A stretch of DNA of 7,515 nucleotides from Fidelibacterota bacterium. GTDB taxonomy: Bacteria; Fidelibacterota; Marinisomatia; Marinisomatales; TCS55. Location: assembly GCA_002713385.1 (NCBI GenBank), contig PAWC01000041.1:77056-84570 (forward strand). The letters are read 5' to 3'. A program made the position numbers and the translations under genes. Positions 1 to 5,268 of this stretch are shown piece by piece; the first letter of the stretch is position 1, and the number at the start of each line of letters is the position of its first letter. The notes beneath the pieces were generated by a model that was not told the origin of the DNA, did not search any database, and worked only from the letters and a program-made list of their open reading frames with translations.

Positions 1-166
1 AGCGGAAGCAGAAGTTCCCAAAGCGATGGCCCAGGCATTTAGAGAAGGAAATCTGGGCATCTTCGATTATTATAATATGCAGAATATCAAAGCGGATACG
101 GGTATGCGGGAATCGATTTCTGAAATGGGTGAAAAACAACCCGGCGAACCAGAGGAAAATGATTAA
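1..166 (+). CDS. floA: FloA-like flotillin, C-terminal end (partial)
   Basis: Only the last 54 codons are present; the reading frame enters at base 2 and stops with TAA at 164-166. The visible residues begin [20 protein letters not shown] and continue with a [17 protein letters not shown] segment. This is the typical end of the bacterial flotillin-like FloA (YqfA/UPF0365) family: an EAEVP-AMA-A-R-GNLG(I/V)-DYY stretch, then NI-ADT-MR-SI and a short charged tail. FloA proteins are membrane-anchored scaffolds that assemble in functional membrane microdomains. The N-terminal membrane hairpin and SPFH/PHB domain would lie upstream of the window. The stop codon shares one base with the start of the next gene (TAATG), so the two are probably cotranscribed and translationally coupled. 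Family assignment rests on recognition of the C-terminal motif only. Confidence 0.85.
   Translation, partial: AEAEVPKAMAQAFREGNLGIFDYYNMQNIKADTGMRESISEMGEKQPGEPEEND
152..156 (+). promoter_or_regulatory. Shine-Dalgarno-like GAGGA before the FloA-linked gene
   Basis: GAGGA lies inside the last floA codons, nine bases before the ATG at 166. It supports ATG 166 as the true start and fits the TAATG coupling. It is the clearest ribosome-binding site in the window; most of the minus-strand genes lack one. Confidence 0.5.
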
Positions 167-633
167 TGGATAGCCTCGGCTACTGGCTTTTCCTGTTAAT
201 TTTATATATGCTGTCGTTTATGATGAAAAAACGGAAGCAAAAGGCCGCCAGGCAAAAATTGGAGGGTGACGAAGAAAATGGCTGGCAGACAACGGATTTT
301 GTCAAGGGAATCTTCGCTGATTTTGTGGACAAAGGCGAAGAAGAATTGGATGAAGCTGTCTTCACAGAATTAGAGGAAGAGTTGGAGGAAGAACTAGGTA
401 AGCCCGAATTTCATGAGCCCCCACAGGAGATTCCACTGGAGGAAAGCCATTTACCCAAAAAAGATTTATCGATAATCGATGAGCATCGTACAATCGGTAC
501 TATTGCTCATAGAGAAATCAAAAAGGTAATTTTCCGTTCGATATTTTTTCAGAATCAAGGGGATGTGCGCATGGCAATGATCTATAAGGAAATAATGGAT
601 AAGCCTCGGGCTCTGCGGCGCAGCATACGCTAA
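166..633 (+). CDS. small single-pass membrane protein of unknown function, FloA-linked
   Basis: I do not recognise a named family for this 155-residue protein. Residues about 4-20 (LGYWLFLLILYMLSFMM) form one hydrophobic segment followed at once by KKRKQKAARQK. By the positive-inside rule this suggests an N-terminal anchor with the remainder in the cytoplasm. Residues about 54-95 are strongly acidic (runs such as ELEEELEEELG) and are likely helical or disordered. The last ~50 residues are more ordered, with HREIKKVIFRSIFFQN and an ending of the form KEIMDKPRALRR. From general familiarity, an 'EIL..PKALR'-like ending recurs in small uncharacterised proteins of several bacterial phyla. It starts at the floA stop (TAATG) with a GAGGA upstream, so it is probably cotranscribed with floA and may act at the same membrane sites; that role is inference. 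Its stop overlaps the coaE stop on the other strand. Confidence 0.8.
   Translation: MDSLGYWLFLLILYMLSFMMKKRKQKAARQKLEGDEENGWQTTDFVKGIFADFVDKGEEELDEAVFTELEEELEEELGKPEFHEPPQEIPLEESHLPKKDLSIIDEHRTIGTIAHREIKKVIFRSIFFQNQGDVRMAMIYKEIMDKPRALRRSIR
630..633. other. overlapping convergent stop codons
   Basis: The bases CTAA carry the + strand stop TAA (631-633) of the FloA-linked gene and, read on the minus strand, the stop TAG (630-632) of coaE. There is no intergenic spacer and no convincing hairpin with a U-run on either side, so transcription from each side must end inside the opposing gene or be handled by a factor such as Rho. Confidence 0.9.
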
Positions 634-1223
634 ATAATCTGTTCGTAGATATCTGTAATTTCTTTGCGCAGGTTTTCTTCTGTGCTGTCGTTATGAATAA
701 CAAAATCGGCCAGTCCTGTTTTTTCTTGTTCTGACCATTGTAAATCTATACGCTGCAGGATTTCTTGCCGTGATAATGTTTTCCTTGACAGGGCCCTCAC
801 CATTCTGTTCTTCATCAATGCAGTAATCACTATTACATAATCAAGGTGTTGGTCATAGCCTGATTCGTAAATCAAGGCCCCGTCTACAATAAACATAGAA
901 TATTTATTTTTTGCTGAAATTTTATCAAACTGTTTATCAATCAAATTGTAGATGTATGGAAACACAACAGAATTAAGACGAATTTGATGGTCTACATCTT
1001 GGAATGCAATGCGGCCCAATTTTTTCAGGTCAATTATATTTCCCGGCCCCATAATATCCGTACCGAATTCAGCGATCAATTCACTTTGCACAGTTGAGTT
1101 ATTGTTTATCATTTTTTTCGCTTCATTGTCAGCATCTAAAATGTAAGCACCGAATTCAGCTAATACTGCACTGGCTGTGCTTTTTCCGCAGCCAAGCCCG
1201 CCTGTTAATCCAATTTTCAGCAT
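630..1223 (-). CDS. coaE: dephospho-CoA kinase
   Basis: This enzyme performs the last step of coenzyme A synthesis in the cytoplasm, ATP-dependent phosphorylation of the ribose 3'-OH of dephospho-CoA. The 197-residue length is normal for the family. Visible features are the P-loop GLTGGLGCGKST (5-16), the LDADNEAKK segment (29-37) matching the family's DAD substrate/catalytic motif, a LKKLGRIAF stretch (67-74), and the lid and C-terminal pattern with RALSRKTLSRQEILQRI, LADFVIHNDS and a final helix. Two usually well conserved spots differ: the 'HP' pair reads FP (Phe88), and the 'PLL(F/Y)E' strand reads ALIYE (116-120). The start ATG lies one base after the adk stop, with no Shine-Dalgarno sequence visible, so translation probably depends on coupling to adk. 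It is the last gene of the minus-strand series. The assignment is firm. Confidence 0.95.
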   Translation of the reverse strand: MLKIGLTGGLGCGKSTASAVLAEFGAYILDADNEAKKMINNNSTVQSELIAEFGTDIMGPGNIIDLKKLGRIAFQDVDHQIRLNSVVFPYIYNLIDKQFDKISAKNKYSMFIVDGALIYESGYDQHLDYVIVITALMKNRMVRALSRKTLSRQEILQRIDLQWSEQEKTGLADFVIHNDSTEENLRKEITDIYEQII

Positions 1224-1224
1224 A

Positions 1225-1785
1225 TTAAACCAATGTATTCAGAATTCGTTCAGTGATTTCAGTTATTTTGCCAACACCTTCAACCGCTTTAATTAAGTTC
1301 TGCTGTTCATAAAATTCTATTAATGGTTCGGTCTGCCGCCTGTATACTCGCAAGCGCTGGCGGATAATTTCAGGAGTATCATCTGTTCTTCCTGATGTTG
1401 AACCTCTCAGGACCAAACGATTAATTAATTCCTCTTCATCGGCTACTATGCTGACAACAGCATCCAGCGATTGATTTAAATTTGTCAGAATTCGTTCCAA
1501 CCCTTCAGCTTGGGTAATAGTGCGGGGAAATCCATCAAGACAAAAACCATTATTACAATCGTTTTGAGCAAGCCGGCCGGACATCATTTTTAACAAAACA
1601 TCATCGGGAACTAATTGACCGACATCAATAAATGTTTTTGCTGATTTTCCAACAGGTGAATTGTTGGATATTTCATCGCGCAGGATAACACCTGTTGAAA
1701 GGTGTACAATGCTAAAATGATCACAGATTCGTTTTGCCTGTGTTCCTTTTCCTACACCGGGCGGGCCAATAAAAATTAAATACAT
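1225..1785 (-). CDS. adk: adenylate kinase, short-LID type
   Basis: It catalyses ATP + AMP = 2 ADP in the cytoplasm and is normally essential. At 186 residues it is a short form, because the LID is a brief loop (SGRTDD, about 131-136) instead of the ~27-residue longer LID found in E. coli Adk; no zinc-cysteine cluster is present. Visible motifs are the P-loop GPPGVGKGT (7-15), the AMP-site LSTG..LR (29-36), DGFPRT (84-89), R123/R127 before the LID, GRTDD, and IRQRLRVYRRQTEPLI (141-156). The STGD motif reads STGV: residue 33, usually Asp, is Val (codon GTT, 1687-1689). All other key residues (K13, R36, R88, R133, R144) are present, so the enzyme is probably active. It follows nupC by 29 bases and precedes coaE by one base. 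Confidence 0.95.
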   Translation of the reverse strand: MYLIFIGPPGVGKGTQAKRICDHFSIVHLSTGVILRDEISNNSPVGKSAKTFIDVGQLVPDDVLLKMMSGRLAQNDCNNGFCLDGFPRTITQAEGLERILTNLNQSLDAVVSIVADEEELINRLVLRGSTSGRTDDTPEIIRQRLRVYRRQTEPLIEFYEQQNLIKAVEGVGKITEITERILNTLV

Positions 1786-1814
1786 AAGGCAAAGTTATTT
1801 ATCAATAATAAGAA
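1786..1814 (-). promoter_or_regulatory. AT-rich nupC-adk gap with a TAnnTTTG-like motif (weak)
   Basis: This 29-base gap is the longest in the operon. On the minus strand it contains TAACTTTG (positions 1797-1790), which matches the Bacteroidetes -7 promoter consensus TAnnTTTG and lies five bases before the adk ATG. No TTG -33 element is seen at the expected distance, and a start site there would make the transcript nearly leaderless. It could be an internal promoter for adk-coaE or a chance match in AT-rich DNA. Confidence 0.2.
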
Positions 1815-3035
1815 TTAAATTAATAAACCTGCAATAGTCGCAGTGAGCCAGGACGCTAATGCACCACCTATCATTGCTTTAGTAACCAGTTTAGCGAGAT
1901 CTTTTTTACGTTCTGGAGCCATACCGCCGATGCCGCCTAATTGAATACCAATAGAGCCGAAATTTGCGAACCCACACAAGGCATAACTGGCTATAATAGC
2001 TGTCCGGTCAGAAATGGCTCCTGAAGACATCAATTCTTTCAAGTCACCATAGGCAATCAATTCTGTAAAAACAATTTTTTCCCCCATTAGTGTGCCAAGT
2101 GTACCAGCCTCTGACCAGGGTACACCCATGGTCCAGGCCAAGGGTTTGAATATAAAACCGAGGATTGATTCCATGGATGTTCCTGCAAACCCAAGGAGGT
2201 AGTTAATCATGGCAACGATTGAAACAAAAGCAACCAGCATAGCGCCGACATTCGCTGCTAGTTTCAATCCAATTGTAGCTCCATCACCCAGGGCTTCCAT
2301 GGCATTGGTGTTTTTTTGATCGATAGTGATTTTCAAATTTCCCATCGTTTCAGACGTTTCCGTTTCAGGATAAATAATTTTTGCCATCACCAGTGCTCCT
2401 GGTGCAGACATGACCGACGCAGCTAATAAGTGACCGGCAATTCCAGGAATATCAGCTAGCCACATGACATAAATAGCCAAAATACCTCCAGCAACAGTGG
2501 CAAAACCGCCTGTCATCACGGCCATCAGTTCTGACTTTGTCATTTGACTGATAAAGGGCCTTACCATGAGCGGTGCTTCTGTTTGCCCAACGAAAATATT
2601 GGCGGAAATACAGAGCGTTTCCGACCCGCTGGTACCCATGGTTTTCTGCATGGCTTTGGCAATCCATTTTACGATCACCTGGATAATTCCAAAGTGGTAC
2701 AAAACAGCCATAAGGCTGGAAAAGAAAATAATCACGGGCAGTGCTCGAAAAGCAAAATTGATCATGGCATCATGGTAACCCACATCTGGGACGAAAGATT
2801 TGAAAAGAAAATCACTGCCCTCATCGGAAAAACTAACGAGCTTGCGGACGGCTTTATCAAGAAAACCAAACAGCGGTCCGCCAATTGGCGTTTTCAGAAT
2901 AAATATGGCAAAGATGGCCTGTAATCCCAGGCCCCAGCCAATTATACGCATATTTATCTGTTTTCTGTTATTTGACAGGGCGAATGCGATGGCTAATAAA
3001 ACAACAATTCCAATCAGTCCAGTAAAGCGTTCCAT
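1815..3035 (-). CDS. nupC: concentrative nucleoside transporter (CNT family, NupC-like)
   Basis: This inner-membrane symporter imports nucleosides using an ion gradient (Na+ or H+; the sequence does not tell me which). With the start chosen here it has 406 residues, normal for bacterial CNTs. It is hydrophobic throughout, with multiple membrane segments and re-entrant hairpins. The hallmark GQTEAPL (150-156) forms part of the substrate site. CGFANFGSIGIQ (354-365) keeps the Asn and second Ser expected to contact ribose. The second signature, usually G.K...NEFVAY, reads GEKIVFTELIAY (318-329): the Glu is kept but Asn is replaced by Thr324. An upstream in-frame ATG at 3062 would add nine residues (MLSTPGKII) and overlap tdk by 28 bases. 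I prefer ATG 3035 because it forms a TAATG junction with the tdk stop and begins MERFTGLIGI, like family members. Its place among cdd, udk and tdk suggests pyrimidine nucleosides as main substrates. Confidence 0.93.
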   Translation of the reverse strand: MERFTGLIGIVVLLAIAFALSNNRKQINMRIIGWGLGLQAIFAIFILKTPIGGPLFGFLDKAVRKLVSFSDEGSDFLFKSFVPDVGYHDAMINFAFRALPVIIFFSSLMAVLYHFGIIQVIVKWIAKAMQKTMGTSGSETLCISANIFVGQTEAPLMVRPFISQMTKSELMAVMTGGFATVAGGILAIYVMWLADIPGIAGHLLAASVMSAPGALVMAKIIYPETETSETMGNLKITIDQKNTNAMEALGDGATIGLKLAANVGAMLVAFVSIVAMINYLLGFAGTSMESILGFIFKPLAWTMGVPWSEAGTLGTLMGEKIVFTELIAYGDLKELMSSGAISDRTAIIASYALCGFANFGSIGIQLGGIGGMAPERKKDLAKLVTKAMIGGALASWLTATIAGLLI

Positions 3036-3037
3036 TA
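3033..3037 (-). other. TAATG stop/start coupling, tdk to nupC
   Basis: On the minus strand the tdk stop TAA (3037-3035) shares its last A with an ATG (3035-3033) that begins MERFTGL. The same arrangement occurs at the M23-rhomboid and floA junctions, which supports this ATG over the upstream one at 3062. GGGAAAA upstream is only a weak ribosome-binding candidate. Confidence 0.6.
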
Positions 3038-3598
3038 TAATTTTCCCGGGTGTTGATAACATTTTCTGCAGCGTGCTTCATATTTATCAGTTTCTCCAAT
3101 GACCACTTGCTCTGAATCCGCTGATGTGCGTTGAGTAAAACCGGCCGGTTCGCCACAGACAACACATATGGCCTGCAGTTTATCGAGATAATCCGCTGCA
3201 CACATGATTTCCGGCATGGGCCCAAAAGGACGAGTCAGATAGTCTTTGTCTAATCCGGCGACAACCACACGCTTATCATTGGCTGACAACTCCTCGCACA
3301 CGGTAATCAAGTTATTGTCAAAGAATTGTGCTTCATCAATTCCCACAACTTTAGCGCCATCTTCTTTTTCAAGTATTTCAGTGGCGTCGCTGATCAGATA
3401 TGACTCCATTTTCATATGGTTGTGCGATACGATATGTTCTTCACTATAGCGGTTATCAATTCTTGGCTTAAAAATGGCTGTCTTCATTTTAGCGATCTGG
3501 GACCGTTTCAAGCGTCGTATAAGTTCTTCAGTTTTGCCGCAAAACATAGGACCACATATTACCTCTATCCAACCGCCAGTGCGTGGTGTAAGTGTCAT
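3035..3598 (-). CDS. tdk: thymidine kinase, type II (zinc-binding)
   Basis: It phosphorylates thymidine and deoxyuridine with ATP to TMP and dUMP in the cytoplasm. The 187-residue length fits bacterial type II (TK1-like) enzymes. Visible motifs are the P-loop GPMFCGKT (16-23), the Walker B/catalytic region GIDEAQFF (86-93) with the general-base Glu89, AGLDKDYLTRPFG (114-126), and the substrate lasso region around GFTQRTS. Two cysteine pairs, CVVC (145-148) and CRKC (177-180), make the structural zinc site. The ATG directly abuts the udk TAG stop with zero spacing; a weak AGAG lies ten bases upstream. Its stop is shared by one base with the preferred nupC start. Together with Cdd it gives a route from deoxycytidine to dUMP. 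The assignment is firm. Confidence 0.96.
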   Translation of the reverse strand: MTLTPRTGGWIEVICGPMFCGKTEELIRRLKRSQIAKMKTAIFKPRIDNRYSEEHIVSHNHMKMESYLISDATEILEKEDGAKVVGIDEAQFFDNNLITVCEELSANDKRVVVAGLDKDYLTRPFGPMPEIMCAADYLDKLQAICVVCGEPAGFTQRTSADSEQVVIGETDKYEARCRKCYQHPGKL

Positions 3599-4231
3599 CT
3601 AAATTCTCTGCGTTGGAAGTATAGATTTAATTTTAGTTCGTATGAGATCGATGGCAACTGTGTTTTTTCCACCCTCGGGAATAATAAGATCAGCATATAG
3701 TTTAATGGGTTCAACAAACTGTTCGTGCATGGGCCGCACCGTATACAGGTATTGATCGATGACAGATTGTCTGGTGCGTTTACGTTCTTCTATATCACGC
3801 GTTAACCGGCGAATAAAACGAATATCATCCGGTGTTTCCACGAACAATTTGATATCCATCAACTTGCGCAGCCTGGCATCCCAAAGAGTAAGGATCCCTT
3901 CTAAAACAAGTACATGGTGGGGTTTAATGTGTTCAAACTCTTTTTTACGGGTATGTGTGCTGAAATCGTAGCATGGAATTTTGACTGCTTCCCCTTTCAT
4001 TAATGTTGATAAATGCTCGTGCAGCAGTTTAAAATCCATAGCCTCGGGATGATCAAAATTTTGTTCATTTCTTTCTTCCATGGACATATGCGCTAAATCT
4101 TTATAATAAGAATCCAGCTGGATCACAGCCACTTCGCCGGTAGTGAATTCTTTAACAATTTCATGAGCAATAGATGTTTTTCCGGAACCGGTGCCACCGG
4201 CAATACCAATTAATATAGATGAATGATTCAT
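3599..4231 (-). CDS. udk: uridine/cytidine kinase
   Basis: It phosphorylates uridine and cytidine to UMP and CMP in pyrimidine ribonucleoside salvage, in the cytoplasm. The 210-residue length matches bacterial Udk. Visible features are the P-loop GGTGSGKT (12-19), LDSYYKD (39-45) with the catalytic-site Asp40, NFDHPEAMD (58-66), a PCYDFSTHTR segment for nucleoside binding, the VLVLEGILTL strand, and an arginine-rich lid (RRLTRDIEERKRT) typical of the PRK/uridine kinase family. The 'QYLYTVRPMHEQFVEP' region and the 'ADLIIPEGG.N..AIDLI' ending are also characteristic. It overlaps cdd by four bases (ATGA, 4228-4231) and is followed directly by tdk. It receives uridine made by Cdd and nucleosides imported by NupC. 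No Shine-Dalgarno sequence is visible, so coupling to cdd is likely. Confidence 0.96.
   Translation of the reverse strand: MNHSSILIGIAGGTGSGKTSIAHEIVKEFTTGEVAVIQLDSYYKDLAHMSMEERNEQNFDHPEAMDFKLLHEHLSTLMKGEAVKIPCYDFSTHTRKKEFEHIKPHHVLVLEGILTLWDARLRKLMDIKLFVETPDDIRFIRRLTRDIEERKRTRQSVIDQYLYTVRPMHEQFVEPIKLYADLIIPEGGKNTVAIDLIRTKIKSILPTQRI
4228..4231 (-). other. ATGA start/stop overlap, cdd to udk
   Basis: On the minus strand the four bases ATGA contain both the udk start ATG (4231-4229) and the cdd stop TGA (4230-4228). This classic overlap implies translational reinitiation and balanced production of the deaminase and the kinase that uses its product. Confidence 0.85.
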
Positions 4232-4608
4232 TTTAATTTTGATTGATCGAAAGCTTCCGGAAGAAGCTGTAATGTTGATGTCTCTTCAACATTATTCTGA
4301 TTATCAGTAATAAAAATAGGAATATCACCACACAAATCCCAGACAACTTGCCGGCAGGCACCACAAAGGGAGCCGCCATTTTCCGTTGCTACAGCAAGAG
4401 CTTTGAATGATGAATGGCCTGCAGCAACCGCTCGGTATAGGGCCACACGTTCAGCGCAGCAGGTTAATCCATAACTGCTGGATTCTACATTACAGCCACC
4501 AATCATTTCTCCATCTGAAGTTAACACCGCAGCGCCAACTGTATAGTTAGAATAAGGGGCATGGGCAAGAGTTCGCATTGATTTAGCATGAGCAATAAGA
4601 TTTTCCAT
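4228..4608 (-). CDS. cdd: cytidine deaminase (homotetrameric, zinc type)
   Basis: It hydrolytically deaminates cytidine and deoxycytidine to uridine and deoxyuridine. At 126 residues it is the short, tetrameric class found in Bacillus and animals, not the ~294-residue E. coli dimeric class. Visible features are APYSNYTVGAA (17-27), the substrate-binding CNVES (39-43), the catalytic CAE (51-53, Glu53 as proton shuttle, Cys51 as zinc ligand) and CGACRQ (82-87) with zinc ligands Cys82 and Cys85. The residue before the second cysteine pair is Leu81 where Pro is usual (PCGACRQ). The C-terminal ~25 residues (NNVEETSTLQLLPEAFDQ) match the family's LLP..F ending. It begins one base after the rhomboid stop and overlaps udk by ATGA, linking deamination directly to uridine phosphorylation. 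Confidence 0.95.
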   Translation of the reverse strand: MENLIAHAKSMRTLAHAPYSNYTVGAAVLTSDGEMIGGCNVESSSYGLTCCAERVALYRAVAAGHSSFKALAVATENGGSLCGACRQVVWDLCGDIPIFITDNQNNVEETSTLQLLPEAFDQSKLK

Positions 4609-4609
4609 A

Positions 4610-5266
4610 TTAATATTCTTTGAATTTTATTTGTTGAAAAACATAGTTAAAACCAACTCCGGAAATAAAACCACCAATATGTGCAAACCAAGCAACCCCA
4701 CCGGTGGTATCAAGGCCAAGAGTTCCAAGGCCGTTTGTTAGCTGGGTCAAAAACCAGATGCCCAGCACAATCATTGCAGGAACTCTGATGGTTGTAAAGA
4801 AAATGAATATAAATACAAATACATGTACTTGGGCATGGGGATAACGTATCAGGTAAGCACCCAAAACACCGGCGATGGCACCGCTGGCACCCACCATAGG
4901 CAATATGGAATCAATGTTGAAAATGACCTGTGCTAATCCGGCAGCAAGACCGCATAGAATATAAAATAATGCATAACGAGCGTGGCCCAGGGCGCTTTCA
5001 ACATTGTCGCCAAAGATCCACAGGAACCACATGTTACCCAGGATATGGGCAATACCGCCGTGTAGAAACATGGATGTAAAAAGATTTATGATATGAAACT
5101 GAGCCGGAATCAGACCAAACATATAAATAAACCTAGCTTCTGATTCAGGCCCAGACATGGCCAATGTAAACTGGTATAAAAAGATGAGGACATTGGCAGC
5201 AATGATTCCATACGTTACAACAGGAACAAGGATACGGGGGTTATCATCTTTGTAAGGGAAAAACAT
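4610..5266 (-). CDS. rhomboid family intramembrane serine protease
   Basis: Rhomboids cleave membrane-spanning substrates within the inner membrane. This 218-residue protein has the six-helix core. Helix 1 spans about 14-36. The L1 loop and helix 2 carry the HGG..H...NM.FLW.FG motif, with His74 and Asn78 near the oxyanion site. The catalytic GASGAIAG follows with Ser128 (126-133), and AHIGGF carries the catalytic His196 (195-200). Ser-His dyad and oxyanion residues are all intact, so it is predicted to be active. The N-terminus begins MFFPYKDDNPR, a start common among bacterial rhomboids of this kind. The start ATG shares a base with the stop of the upstream M23 gene (TAATG). cdd begins one base after its stop. 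Substrates are unknown, and no regulatory or zinc-finger extension is present. Confidence 0.94.
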   Translation of the reverse strand: MFFPYKDDNPRILVPVVTYGIIAANVLIFLYQFTLAMSGPESEARFIYMFGLIPAQFHIINLFTSMFLHGGIAHILGNMWFLWIFGDNVESALGHARYALFYILCGLAAGLAQVIFNIDSILPMVGASGAIAGVLGAYLIRYPHAQVHVFVFIFIFFTTIRVPAMIVLGIWFLTQLTNGLGTLGLDTTGGVAWFAHIGGFISGVGFNYVFQQIKFKEY

Positions 5267-5268
5267 TA
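5264..5268 (-). other. TAATG stop/start coupling, M23 peptidase to rhomboid
   Basis: The M23 stop TAA (5268-5266) shares its last A with the rhomboid ATG (5266-5264). No Shine-Dalgarno sequence is visible upstream (AACTTTTATATTAAG), so the rhomboid is probably translated by ribosomes that terminate on the peptidase gene. Confidence 0.8.

Noticed and set aside
611..621. CTGCGGCGCAG near-palindrome as a terminator for the floA operon
   Set aside because: The arms are five bases with a one-base loop, which cannot fold as a hairpin, no T-run follows, and it lies within coding sequence.
518..703. 61-codon minus-strand frame across the convergent junction
   Set aside because: It overlaps both the FloA-linked gene and coaE, is Cys/Ser-rich without domain features, and lacks a start signal.
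1062..1160. ACCGAATTCAGC repeated twice in coaE
   Set aside because: Both copies encode Ala-Glu-Phe-Gly within conserved regions of the protein; no spacing or dyad structure suggests a regulatory site.
1239..1497. 13-base direct repeat TCAGAATTCGTTC at 1239-1251 and 1485-1497
   Set aside because: Both copies encode Glu-Arg-Ile-Leu in adk (LERIL and TERIL) with the same codons; two intragenic copies of a short peptide are best explained by chance.
2544..2924. 126-codon open frame on the + strand inside nupC
   Set aside because: It is antisense to a clear transporter gene, its translation shows no recognisable domain, and it has no ribosome-binding site; a shadow of nupC codon use.
3416..3700. 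94-codon open frame on the + strand across the tdk-udk junction
   Set aside because: It runs antisense to two confidently identified kinases and has no family-like features.
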